A DNA stretch of 64,000 bases. It comes from Turritopsis dohrnii (lineage: Eukaryota; Cnidaria; Hydrozoa; Anthoathecata; Oceaniidae). Each line of letters starts with the position of its first letter. Position 1 is the first letter of the stretch. Both the position numbers and the translations under genes were made by a program. Of the stretch, positions 51,101-58,300 are shown piece after piece. The stretch spans positions 124,001 through 188,000 of the forward strand of contig BQMF02000436.1 in the NCBI GenBank assembly GCA_027922465.2. Reading direction: 5' to 3'. The notes beneath the pieces were generated by a model that had not been told where the DNA came from, did not search any database, and saw only the letters and a program-made list of their open reading frames with translations.

Positions 51101-54100
51101 GCTTCTTGCGTCTTCATTTTCGCGTGTAAAAGTCTTCAAAAAGTTGTTTTCGTTTATGTTAGCGTCTATAATCACATCGCGTGCAGCAAACATGTGTGCG
51201 AAAACAATAGATTCGATTCGAAACAATAGAAAAAAATGACATTGAAAAATTAAAAGTTGAACATGTTCAACTTATTATTTTTCTACGTCATTGAAAATTA
51301 GAGTGTAAAAAATAACATTTTTTTCTGAATACACTGTCACTTTTCAATGATAATTGAAAAATGATCATTGAAAAATGATAGTGTATTTCAGCCTTTACTG
51401 ATGCCTGCACAAAACTTAAAACTACAGTGGATAACAAGTGACCAATAATTCATATCATTAAGATATTATTACTGGAGGCAATTTCAGGTAATTTTATTTA
51501 TTTGTGTATTGGCATATAGAGAATTGGAAGAAAACTATGCTTTAGTTCAGGAAACATAACTTGCTTCATTTTCCCTTCTGTGCAAAATACTCCTTCACAC
51601 AACAAACTTTCCAGGATTGATGTCAATGAAACTTTCAAAAGAATATTCACTGGTTGTTTGCAAGTGGTCATAAAGTTTTTGTTGAAATATTTTTTAAAGA
51701 CAGTTTCTACCACTTTTCTTGTCTTTTATTATAAATTTGGACAATACTGATATACTGCATAGTACGCAAAGTTATTTGAAAGAGTAATATTTCAGCTATA
51801 AGTAAGTACAACTATTCATAGTTTTTCTTTCTTATTTTCTTACGTGACTTCTTCAAAATTGTTTGTTCTCTTTGGAAAGTTCAAAGTATCAACCTATAAT
51901 TACATCAGCATCCAATTGTGAAATGAAAAATATCTGGGATTCCCTATTTAAAGAAAATTTCAAACCCAAAACTACTTAGATCAAAGAAATTCTTTGTTAT
52001 TTTCAATTTAAAGAACGAAGGATGAAAATATTGATAATTTACATTTGTCTCTGTTGTTCCTCTTCCATGGCTGTTGCATACACCTTCCAAGAATAATGCA
52101 CCAATACTTCACTCCGATTTGAAAGTTGTACTGTCCTGTTAAAAAAACAACATAAATAAAAATAAAAGTTAGTGAAATAGAAGCTATATTGTTTTACTTG
52201 TGTGCAAAAAATGTTTAGATTTTGAGCCCTGAAAATTTTGGGGATTAACAGGAATAAAACAAAAATTTTCGTTAGAAAAAGCTTCATCATACTGACTATC
52301 TCACTTGAAGGTTAAGGAAACAAAATATAAACAACATGTTTTGCAAGACCAAGACACAAGATAGTTTCATACCTTCTAGAAGCACTCCCCAAATAAGTGT
52401 TCTCTAATCGTATAGTGTTCTTATCAAGACGGACATTGATATCAGAAGAATTGCCATGCAGCCCAACAAATACTTCTTCACCTGGAATTCATTATAAAAT
52501 TCTTTGGTTATAGCTGACAAAAAATAACAGCAATTACATGCAAGCAGAAGAGATCAATGGAAATGGACATAAAATGAATTTTTTTTTAAATCACTCGCCC
52601 CACTCAAGGCCGAAGCCACTACAAGGAGTGGGGCTACATATTCTGGATGTTCATCCTAGCGTTAATCTCCCCGACTAGCCTTCATTTTCCCCGAAATACA
52701 TCAGGGAATCGAGCTAGTTGCAGTACCTCCAGGAGTCGTGACTTTTTCAACACCCAACCTCAGCGGGGTTTGAACCCTCAATATTGGGTTCCCAAGCTCA
52801 ACGCTTTAACCACTAAGCCACTACTGCATGAGTTATCAAAATTCCTCCATAACTTGCTGTTGCAACATTATAATCTTTCACTTACCAGTATCATATTGGA
52901 TGACTATGTGAGAAGTGCAGCCACCAGTTTTCCAAGGCTCAAAAACAACATCAATCTGTGTACTTGCACCAACGGGAAGGACTCCCTTATCAGGTTTCAA
53001 CGAGAATGGCCTAAATTATCAAAAAACAGCTTATCAACTGCTTATCCAGTCGGTAGGGAAAACATTGACTTGATACATGATGCCAATTATCCAATCATTA
53101 TTAACTATTGAGAGAAGATTCTAAACTTCCAGGTACTAATTACTAATTCGATGTGTAACAGATTACATGTTACTGTTTATACCTTTCTGAAAGTAGAGAA
53201 AAGTTCGCTTCTCTGTTTCCAATATTTCGAATAAGTAATGTCTTTGTTGTTGCATACTATATACAAGTAAAAAAATTAGAAGGGTTGCAGTTCAAACAGT
53301 AAGGACTTTAATAACTAAAGTGCTTACTCCCCTGACTAAATGACTTAACAATTAACATAATCATAAAAAAACAGCCAATAGAAAATAATATAATAATCAT
53401 GGGAAAACAGCCTTTTTCTTTTTTTAATGGGTTGCTCCCTGCAAGGCCTAAGTCACTACTAGGCAGAGAGCTACAAGATGAGAAAAGGAAGAAGAGTTAT
53501 AAAGATCGATGAGAAAGATGAGAAAAGGAAGAAGAGTTATAAAGACAGAGTGGTTAACCATAGAAAATGGTTAATTAACTAGAAAATTAAACAAGAAACA
53601 CTTTTACGTGATTTTTAAAGGAAATCAAAATTTTCCAAATATTTTCTTGAGAAACATCAAAGCAAGATAATGGAATCATGAAACAATGGAAGTACCTTAA
53701 CAGGACAAGATCCTAAGTGAATCTCATCAGGGAAGTCCAGAATGCCCACGAGCACCAATACCCTTGATAGGAACAAGAAACTTTTCTCTCTCTGTAATAC
53801 ATATTAATTCATGATCATAATCCTGAAAATAAAATGCAGAAACATGTTAGCAGAGGTTAAAATGAAGAAAAGGATTTTGCTTTGCAAGTTATTTTTGTTT
53901 CACCTTTTTTTGGTCAGGGGTAAAGTGAATGTGAAATATTGTATCCATTCCAGGTGCAACTTTGTGACCAACATCTGGCGGACTGATAATTTTGAAGTAT
54001 GGCGATTGTGCTTGCACTACTTTGACAAGACGTGCTACCTGCGTAAAGTTGGTTGATCATGTACGAACCAGTGTAAGAATATCCTCAATTATTTTGTATT

Positions 54101-56897
54101 GCTACCAAAAATTCATTACATTACCTGGTCATTATTACGAAGTTGAAGAGGAATCTTGTACGTATTATGAGGTTCAAAATTTTGAAATACAATCTCTGAT
54201 GGAAATGGCTGAAACAGAGGCTCTTCTATGTCTACGACAGTATTCTAAAGACCAATATTTTTTTATAAACAAGAACTCTTTTGTTTTTAACTCTGATATA
54301 ATGAAATATCTGCCAAGAAATGTGAGTAATAATATATACCTTTTGGTGGGTCATTTCAGACATATCAAGCAATTCTATGATTTGTGGTAGTCTCATTTCA
54401 TATGTTTGCTTTAATCTCTCCTGTGTTGTAAGTGCCATTTCTGCTAAAAATGCTGATGGACTTTGCTAAAACAAATCAATGTAGTATAATAGATACGGTC
54501 ATTGAAACTTATTTTATTGAGTATCACTCCTTGCAAAGATGTAAACAGCCACTTCTGTGCAAGGGGTTATAAAAGAAGAACAAACAAAGAAGAGAGAAGA
54601 AAAAAGATAGAAGGTAGAAGCCTTAAGAAGTCAGAAGTAAACGATTGATACTCTTCTTAAAAGTGAAAACAGGATGATGGAAGAGCATTCTGATCAATCA
54701 AGGTGCGAGGAATGAGACTATCCTAATATAATTTGCAGTTGCTTTTAGGTAAAGCAACAGTGTAAGGATGAGACTTAACAAGTATCACGATTAAACATTT
54801 TCAAGGGAGATATCAGTTCAGAAAGCTCAAATAATCTTATGATTTCACTCTAGGCACAAAAAGAAACTTGAGTTTCGATTTGTCTGCATCATTAAGAAAT
54901 CACAGTTCCTAATGTTGTCAGCTGTAAGACCTGGATTATTAAGTTTTAAAACTTTTTTCTGAAGTCATAATGACAAAAAGGCAGTGTTCGATTCCAAAAC
55001 ATTGGAGCTACCGTCAATAAAAGTTTGTTTAGTTTCCTCAAAAAAGGTGTCTGTGCATTATGAATAAGAATACACACAAGAATAAATGAAGCAACAGGTA
55101 GTCCACCTGGGCTATACTTAGCTAATGAATGGTTGAGTTTGGTAGCAAGGTGAAATAGATGCTAAATTGTTTGCCAGGTATATAGATGATCTCCTTCAGG
55201 ACATTGAGACCAATCAATTTTATGAGTAGCTGAACGAAGTCCATGACTTCCACCCAAAACTACATTTTACATGTGGAGGAAAGGAAGGGAGTTTTTCCTT
55301 TCTTGACATGAAGATTGTATATTCTGATGACAAGCTAACATTAACATAGTATTCAGAAGCAATGGATACAGTGCTGAAAATAAATTTTCATTCATTAGAA
55401 CCAAACAAGTATCAAAGAATGTAGCTTCACGAATAATTTACCATATTTATCATGTATGCAGCCTAATAGCCATAATAGTCTTGAAAAAGCAAAATCTCTA
55501 CTGAAAAGAAACCAATTTTAAAGAATTTTAGAAAAGATCTATCAACTTACACAAATGGAAGAAGAAAAAGAAGAAGAATGTGTCAACGTCATTTGTGTTA
55601 TGTTGGTAACCCACATTAGAGAGAGAATACAAAAGGATCGGCACTGCAGTGGAAAATCATTTCCATGCATGCAATGCAATGCTCATAATGCATGGTGTCA
55701 AGATGATTGCTACAACTTGCAAATCAGAATTAAACTCAATGGCACTAGAAGCACTATGTAAGTCATTAAAACAACCATTAATACTAAAGATGAATATAAA
55801 CGTTTCACACTGGCTACAAAAATTTAAATTTCATTTAAAATTTATTAATTCAATTTTCGATTCATTATCTTGTGTACGGAAGAGAAGTTTGACTTGAACA
55901 ATATTTTCGTCATGAACAAGCCAGTTTATTTTTGCTACGTTTCGACAGCTATAGCTGTAATCGATGGGCAAAGTTTGAAATTATTTTCTGGCTATGTATG
56001 TTTGAGGTGATATATATAGGATCGAAATATATAAAAATCAACCAATCAGTTATCACCAATTAATTACCAATTATATATAGTACAATTAATTTTATCTCCG
56101 TAAATTCCGGACATAGATGTACGTTCTAAATGTTCGCAATCATCTAAATGTTCGCTTTTCGTAATCCTGGCAAGCATATAAAGATATAAAGTTGTTGTGT
56201 TAATGTGAAGGTGAGCCTCCAACCTAAGCCGTGGCCCCTCCTGGAAAGCAGATGCAGTAGCAACTGAGTGAGGCTAGCCACGCAAAACAATACCAAATAA
56301 ATGTTCTTATATTAATCGTGTAGTGTGCATACCACTTTTATTTTAGAGAGTGATATATTTCAACGGTCAACTTCTTTTTATAACCGTGTAATAAATTTTT
56401 GATCCTTTGATCCTTTGATGATAATTACAAATTCACTGTTTTTAAGGAAATGACTTCACTAAAAAATTAGATCTGTACTTATTCGCATTCTCCTTTTGTC
56501 CTAAAGTAACTCTGCTACTCAAATAATACAGACAAATTGTGCCTCTTCCCTTTTAATTGAAGTAAGGAAGTTGATAATTTCGTGACTGACTTTAATAAAA
56601 GAAAACAATTATATAGACAAAATAAAGGTCCTCCATTTCCAAATATATGAAGAAAGAATAGGAACTACTAGTATCACCTTGTCATATGTTAAATTGTAAA
56701 TTGAATGTAAAATGAATGTATAATTCAAATAGTGCCTTTAAAAGAGCAAGTAAACATACATTTCATTTGAAAGTCATATTCTAAAAATATTAACAGCTAA
56801 TTATTCAAACCTTGTCAGCAATGCCTTTTCCGCCATTCCCACGAATCAATTTAGGATTCCTGGGTGCCAATGTATGTGACTTTAATTTGGTGGGCAT
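17885..56897 (-). CDS. HYDIN: HYDIN, giant ASH-domain protein of the ciliary central pair
   Basis: The gene spans about 39 kb. I traced 79 coding exons by reading through GT..AG junctions; their phases agree throughout except for one extra base in exon 5. The total is about 5,049 residues, against 5,121 for human. Similarity to vertebrate HYDIN runs from MALTTQERLKQTYEMRLPQI near the N-terminus to RAKKTHNIVVSFDGN and YLKGVTQ at the end. HYDIN is the C2b projection component of the axonemal central pair; its loss causes stiff cilia and hydrocephalus in mammals. Most of the protein is repeated ASH/MSP-type beta domains, marked by recurring FxFSPxxG, VxFxPxE and LDFG motifs. An internal P-loop segment and a charged coiled-coil region lie near residues 1,930 and 2,150. 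Exon coordinates are in the block entries below. Confidence 0.95.
20197..20315. mobile_element. hairpin repeat family, copy 2
   Basis: This is the most complete copy. The ends GTGGGCAAAATCG and, inverted, GTGGGAAAATTTA enclose the inner arms TCACTGCGA and TTGCAGTGA. The middle reads TTGAAATAGTGTGTG then GAAATGTACTCC. It lies in the HYDIN intron between exons 74 and 75. Confidence 0.75.
22567..22646. repeat. 20-bp tandem repeat, 4 units (HYDIN intron)
   Basis: Four near-identical copies of AATGAACCCGCCAGAGTATA follow one another. Units 3 and 4 have GTCAG in place of GCCAG. They lie between HYDIN exons 70 and 71. Confidence 0.92.
24338..30718 (-). CDS. HYDIN: HYDIN exons 56-67
   Basis: Exons: 30428-30718, 30106-30258, 29576-29742, 28728-28854, 28292-28616, 27848-28122, 27494-27771, 26920-27417, 26540-26761, 25944-26254, 25437-25584, 24338-24545. 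They encode residues about 3,136-4,136. Shared motifs include FIFYNVIVGHKAEARFKITN, GNLPRISIIKPIT, IQLIGEGYQEEVTIDNI, CGHLQPKCAKDVNVVFSS, RNPELRGPNGAS, FVLVGYGNEPAISFDRSHIN and NSPLTLNVKAQGFCVNMNLV. Exon 63 contains a Ser/Lys-rich linker (KSARKGAQSALPKT-like). The acceptor of exon 67 directly abuts a (CAAA)n microsatellite, whose complement supplies its pyrimidine tract. Confidence 0.92.
24547..24601. repeat. (CAAA)n microsatellite at a HYDIN splice acceptor
   Basis: At least eleven CAAA units begin within two bases of the exon 67 acceptor (minus strand). On the transcribed strand this gives a GTTT repeat ending in TTTAG, i.e. a pyrimidine-rich tract made of repeat DNA. Confidence 0.92.
24739..25303 (+). 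mobile_element. Tigger/pogo-type transposon derivative (HYDIN intron)
   Basis: A 565-bp element has ends CCGTAAATGTTCGATTTACC and, inverted, CCGTAAATGCTCGATTTACC, flanked by TA on both sides. Subterminal AAATAAGCGCCCC words occur at both ends. It retains only the C-terminal part of a transposase (24816-25127). It lies between HYDIN exons 66 and 67. Confidence 0.85.
24816..25127 (+). pseudogene. pogo/Tigger transposase C-terminal remnant
   Basis: About 103 codons read VESWSSLSADTIKRSFKLCA, then DDSEDDHIHCFKESQPC and an acidic tail ending in EAQKHYL. The W-x(n)-I-x-RSFK-x-CG/A-L followed by (G/S)SEDD and a HCFKEGQP-like block is characteristic of the end of DDE transposases of the pogo/Tigger/jerky group. 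The catalytic DDE core is missing, so this is a deletion derivative. Confidence 0.75.
28902..29223 (-). mobile_element. tRNA-derived SINE with 21-bp target duplication
   Basis: On the minus strand the element begins with a tRNA-like head. The A box TGGTAGAGTGCTCGC is at about 29190-29204 and the B box CGGGTTCAATCCCC is at 29157-29170. It runs about 250 bases to an (AAAT)n tail at 28902-28928. A 21-bp duplication starting CCACAGAACTGT flanks it (28881-28901 and 29224-29244, one mismatch). It lies between HYDIN exons 58 and 59. Confidence 0.88.
29412..29505. mobile_element. hairpin repeat family, copy 3 (truncated)
   Basis: It shares TTTATTGAAATTGTGTGTC, GCACTCCTTCGCAG and GATTTTTCAAT with the other copies. 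The left arm is worn. It lies in the same HYDIN intron as the SINE. Confidence 0.6.
30759..30873. mobile_element. hairpin repeat family, copy 4
   Basis: It carries AAAAATCGTCAATAATGAAG, TATTGAAATAGTGTGTATA, ATGCACTCATTCGCAGTGA and TTTTCAACAAT, in the same order as copy 2. It lies between HYDIN exons 55 and 56. Confidence 0.7.
31014..35417 (-). CDS. HYDIN: HYDIN exons 46-55
   Basis: Exons: 35235-35417, 34597-34815, 34229-34353, 33637-34132, 33186-33358, 32791-32989, 32534-32633, 31894-32162, 31293-31624, 31014-31176. They encode residues about 2,383-3,135. The first three form a disordered linker containing VGPSGPPIPPEATFSVITYP. Exon 49 (496 bases) resumes the ASH array: YRWIVNPGESVDLRVVF, FEIVGTRRHYQVFCRGIC and FEFGPILAGKNRERYREG. 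Exons 51-53 carry PVAWTLNGMENLGDDFSL, KPVNIKKIVRLE and ADGGLDFGTLRVGEES. Exon 54 carries SDEGEIIASIPVKIGARSVY. Confidence 0.92.
35687..39910 (-). CDS. HYDIN: HYDIN exons 37-45: P-loop segment and coiled coil
   Basis: Exons: 39671-39910, 39140-39407, 38699-38944, 38108-38421, 37717-37900, 37143-37362, about 36609-36814, about 36261-36375, 35687-35876. They encode residues about 1,722-2,382. Exon 39 holds a Walker A motif, GAPLSGKT, at 38796-38819 (near residue 1,933), followed by SIDDVVLEALSNGK. Exons 40-41 add IRARELCNAAARLA, VLPDDLLVELLAERLQ and GVVIDGLETMFTSSL, an adenylate-kinase-like layout also present in vertebrate HYDIN. Exon 42 is a highly charged coiled coil (RISKKKELKEQMEREMREK). 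Exon 45 has the conserved TLREILVLFDTWDRAIG. The exon 43/44 junction is uncertain; see the findings. Confidence 0.9.
40003..45003 (-). CDS. HYDIN: HYDIN exons 24-36
   Basis: Exons: 44891-45003, 44526-44676, 43682-44014, 43363-43501, 43026-43291, 42737-42946, 42362-42577, 41967-42140, 41688-41803, 40881-41145, 40594-40745, 40418-40457, 40003-40149. They encode residues about 948-1,721. Shared motifs include LSLAPGRYQDVILEGF, FDILPLYGCLKASESQQF, FTFYGHSHIMADATAVCSV, VLDFGHVIIGTCKTEI and PPSCSLAPGQKINVQVKFMP. Exon 28 carries a Ser/Pro-rich linker (KRPSSAPPSVTH) and an acidic DSSDEEK patch between ASH domains. Exon 35 is only 40 bases (CEWDTEIPEEKNE). Confidence 0.92.
44268..44403 (+). repeat. 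dispersed repeat, copy 2 of 2 (HYDIN intron)
   Basis: It has the same ordered blocks as 14538-14672, including TTTGACCAACCGTTATCGAA and TTTGATGACGTCACAGCCCC. It lies between HYDIN exons 25 and 26. Confidence 0.65.
45201..50570 (-). CDS. HYDIN: HYDIN exons 10-23
   Basis: Exons: 50450-50570, 50244-50300, 49634-49852, 49204-49335, 48197-48288, 47930-47997, 47372-47607, 46955-47055, 46608-46743, 46408-46455, 46062-46178, 45806-45958, 45563-45661, 45201-45467. They encode residues about 332-947. Marks shared with vertebrate HYDIN include EGEIWPGCNV, AYCDLTGRETRLPLRMRGDG, GPTFHFNVPYLKFG, TSLIPMTFNL, LDYGRCFIHHPYQRIVEL and AAIGEGPVIHFSENQIDFG. Exon 22 must use a GTAAAG donor at 45563; the stronger-looking GTAAGT a few bases downstream would bring in a stop. 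Several successive ASH domains are visible by their xxFGxV and SPxxGxxxP motifs. Confidence 0.92.
50608..51395 (+). mobile_element. PIF/Harbinger-type transposon derivative (HYDIN intron)
   Basis: A 788-bp element has ends AAGGCTGAAATACACTATCA, exactly mirrored at the right. The TIRs continue about 33 bases through ATTTTTCAATGATCA, with further inner copies of that word. Inside, an ATG near 50720 opens MDPEEETAAA. After a frame break, WVKAWLNRRNELGIYNTLMH and FLRMPPNIFDELLHLID follow. This is the N-terminal region typical of Harbinger (HARBI1-like) transposases. The DDE part is lost. It lies between HYDIN exons 9 and 10. Confidence 0.85.
50865..51059 (+). pseudogene. Harbinger transposase N-terminal remnant
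   Basis: The open frame contains HELHVGEIAEYTRFLRMPPN and FDELLHLIDIDITKK, and ends after 64 codons at TAA. The same frame extends upstream to about 50813 (WVKAWLNRRNELG). The pattern RxW..xWL.RR...G.Y.TL..EL......Y..FLRM....FDELL is that of Harbinger transposases. No catalytic residues remain. Confidence 0.8.
52043..56897 (-). CDS. HYDIN: HYDIN exons 1-9 (N-terminal block)
   Basis: Exons: 56811-56897, 54340-54465, 54125-54244, 53904-54038, 53696-53822, 53183-53256, 52886-53010, 52373-52481, 52043-52135. They cover residues about 1-332. The ATG at 56897 opens MPTKLKSHTLAPRNPK, a short exon in phase with the next. Exon 2 carries the family's RLPQIIELLDMSEMTHQK, exon 3 PLFQPFPSEIVFQN, exon 4 a first ASH domain (VAPGMDTIFHIHFTPDQ). 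Exons 7-9 carry DKGVLPVGAST and SEVLVHYSWKVYATAMEEEQ. Exon 5 is 127 bases where the reading phase demands 126; the surplus G lies in a GGG run (CCC at 53745-53747). The start codon is the least certain point, since no upstream stop context was tested beyond this exon. Confidence 0.9.
52577..52833 (-). mobile_element. tRNA-derived SINE, second family
   Basis: On the minus strand a tRNA-like head has the A box TGGCTTAGTGGTTAAAGCG (52802-52820) and the B box GGTTCAAACCC (52766-52776). A unique body of about 150 bases and a tail hairpin (GCCCCACTC paired with GAGTGGGGC) follow, and the element ends in an A-rich tract near 52580. It lies between HYDIN exons 7 and 8. Its head differs from the 29.2 kb SINE, so at least two families are present. 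Confidence 0.82.
53426..53545. repeat. SINE-tail-like hairpin and 29-bp direct repeat
   Basis: GCTCCCTGCAAGGCCTAAGT through TAGGCAGAGAGC resembles the tail hairpin of the 52.6 kb SINE. It is followed by two copies of a 29-base unit containing GATGAGAAAAGGAAGAAGAG (about 53475 and 53517). It is probably a degraded SINE end that picked up a short duplication. Confidence 0.5.
55000..56110 (+). mobile_element. decayed Penelope-like retroelement (RT plus GIY-YIG)
   Basis: The element is broken by frameshifts but readable in pieces. GSPPGLYLANEWL (from 55097) is a reverse-transcriptase motif. FARYIDDLLQDIETNQFYE (from 55170) is the YxDD catalytic motif. HPKLHFTC...FSFLDMKIVYS is the usual Penelope-like block after it. 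About 400 bases later, CYVGNPH (55596-55607 for CYVG) and NTKDEYKRFTLATKI (55780-55824) match the GIY-YIG endonuclease domain and C-terminus of Penelope-like elements. It lies in HYDIN intron 1 on the opposite strand to the gene. Multiple stops show it is dead. The exact ends are not determined. Confidence 0.75.
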
Positions 56898-57074
56898 TTC
56901 TGCAAAGTTTAATCATTAAAAAATTTAGACCATCTTCACTTTTACTGCTCATTTGCTTAGAACATTCACAGCTGTGATTTATTCAATATGGCTACAAATA
57001 CTTTCGTTTTTCGAAAGTTTGTTTTGGTTACGCTACAAATAGGAATTTTATTGTTCAAAGTAGATATATTCCAA

Positions 57075-57087
57075 GTTCATTAGCAAC
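57075..57087. promoter_or_regulatory. possible RFX X-box upstream of HYDIN
   Basis: GTTCATTAGCAAC is an imperfect palindrome resembling the X-box (GTNNCC, spacer, RGNAAC) through which RFX factors switch on ciliary genes. It lies about 180 bases upstream of the HYDIN ATG. The left half matches poorly, so this is only a candidate. Confidence 0.25.
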
Positions 57088-57166
57088 GACAACACGAACA
57101 AAAACATGTCATTTCTTCCAATCCAAATATGCTTTTTTGTGTAACAGCTTAGTTCTTGCGGCATAG

Positions 57167-57691
57167 ATGTTATGTGGCATACTATGTGAATGTTTTGAAA
57201 AACATATCATTTTGATGACCGGGCTTTCTTCGCCGCTGTCCGTATATCAAAAAGGCAAGAAACCCTGGGAACGAGGTTTTAGGCGCCTTTTTAACGACTG
57301 GAATTTGAACCCAGAAGACGCTCGCGGCGAAAGTTGGGGGAATATATTAGATCTTCTTAGAAGAGGAGAAAGTTCTTCTTCATCCTTTTCCAACGGTGAA
57401 GACAAAATATGCAGAAACACTCACGTTTCTGAAAACATGGAAAGTTTATTTCATATTGTATATGTGTCATCAATGTCAAAATCATCGCTGAACTTTCTTT
57501 TGAAATGCAAAAACTTTGAAATTCAAAAGTTGGGCAAATACGAAAGTTTCTGCATGCGAATGTTGACAGTGTTCATTTTCAGAAGCCAAATCTTGCGGCA
57601 ATATTCCATTCCACCTTGCTTTAGGTCTGCAGAGTATCTCCTTGGTCCGTTTACTTTCACAGATAAATTACCACCGTGTTTCAAAAAATAA
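57167..57691 (+). CDS. 174-codon open frame divergent from HYDIN, unknown
   Basis: An uninterrupted frame starts at ATG 57167 (MLCGILCECFEKHIILMTG) and ends FTFTDKLPPCFKK, 270 bases from the HYDIN start codon and head to head with it. The middle (KPWERGFRRLFNDWNLNPED, then GESSSSSFSNGED) looks protein-like, and its length is unusual for this AT-rich DNA. No family, signal peptide or membrane segment is evident. An antisense frame at 57523-57786 overlaps its 3' part, so the coding strand is not certain. It may be a single-exon gene sharing a bidirectional promoter, one exon of a longer gene, or chance. Confidence 0.35.
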   Translation: MLCGILCECFEKHIILMTGLSSPLSVYQKGKKPWERGFRRLFNDWNLNPEDARGESWGNILDLLRRGESSSSSFSNGEDKICRNTHVSENMESLFHIVYVSSMSKSSLNFLLKCKNFEIQKLGKYESFCMRMLTVFIFRSQILRQYSIPPCFRSAEYLLGPFTFTDKLPPCFKK

Positions 57692-57916
57692 AAAGTTAAT
57701 TTCGATAAAAATTTAGGCACATGTCCAACCGTTTCTCCCGCAACGGCACCTTTTATGAGAGCTGCATGACAAATGCCAACAAACATCTCCTGGAAGATGA
57801 TAATAACGAGGATGACCCTTTTGTTTTGTAATGTACTTAGTATATTCTATTTTAAAGTGTCAAACAAAAAAAAAATCACAATTACAAAAATTCATTTTAA
57901 TATCTTTAACCCATTC

Positions 57917-58070
57917 CGCATTATAATTAGAGGGAATTTTGACCCTTACTACCGCACTAAATTAGAGGGAAATTGAAAATTCACTAACATCAAACCGCAC
58001 TAATAATTAGAGGGAAATAAATTCTTCATTTTTCGAAAAATAGATCATCCGCACTAATTAGAGGCGGTGG
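57917..58070. repeat. four spaced copies of CCGCACTAATAATTAGAGGG
   Basis: Copies begin near 57917 (CCGCATTATAATTAGAGGGA), 57953, 57992 and 58050. They are separated by 10-40 bases of unrelated AT-rich sequence, so this is an interspersed cluster rather than a simple tandem array. Confidence 0.8.
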
Positions 58071-58119
58071 GGGTGGTTTACAAGCCTTTTCCACTTTCCC
58101 TTAAAGTAAAATGTTCGAG

Positions 58120-58300
58120 TTATCCGAAGGTAGGAATTGTCTTAAAATCGGTTCGAGATAACGAATGTTCGAGTTAACCGAGGTTCGAGTTAACGAGTGA
58201 CTTTTAGAAAGTATTAGAGAATATTCAAGGGAAATAGTTCGAGATAATAAAAGTTATAATAAGAGTTATCTGGTGTTCAAGTTACCGTGAGTTAACTGTA
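58120..58300. mobile_element. pogo/Tigger-like terminal remnant
   Basis: Repeated GTTCGAGTTAACCGAGGTTC words run up to GTGAGTTAACTGTATA, which is the complement of a TACAGTTAACTC... end. Ends beginning TACAGTnnAACCTCG are typical of pogo/Tigger elements with TA insertion. The matching other end was not located. Confidence 0.5.

Noticed and set aside
52741..52825. possible tRNA gene on the minus strand
   Set aside because: The A and B boxes are tRNA-like, but the cloverleaf is imperfect and the sequence continues into a SINE body and tail, so it is a SINE head and not a functional tRNA.
52647..53111. 154-codon plus-strand frame
   Set aside because: It covers the antisense of a tRNA-derived SINE and of HYDIN exon 7; no protein family matches and the opposite strand explains it.
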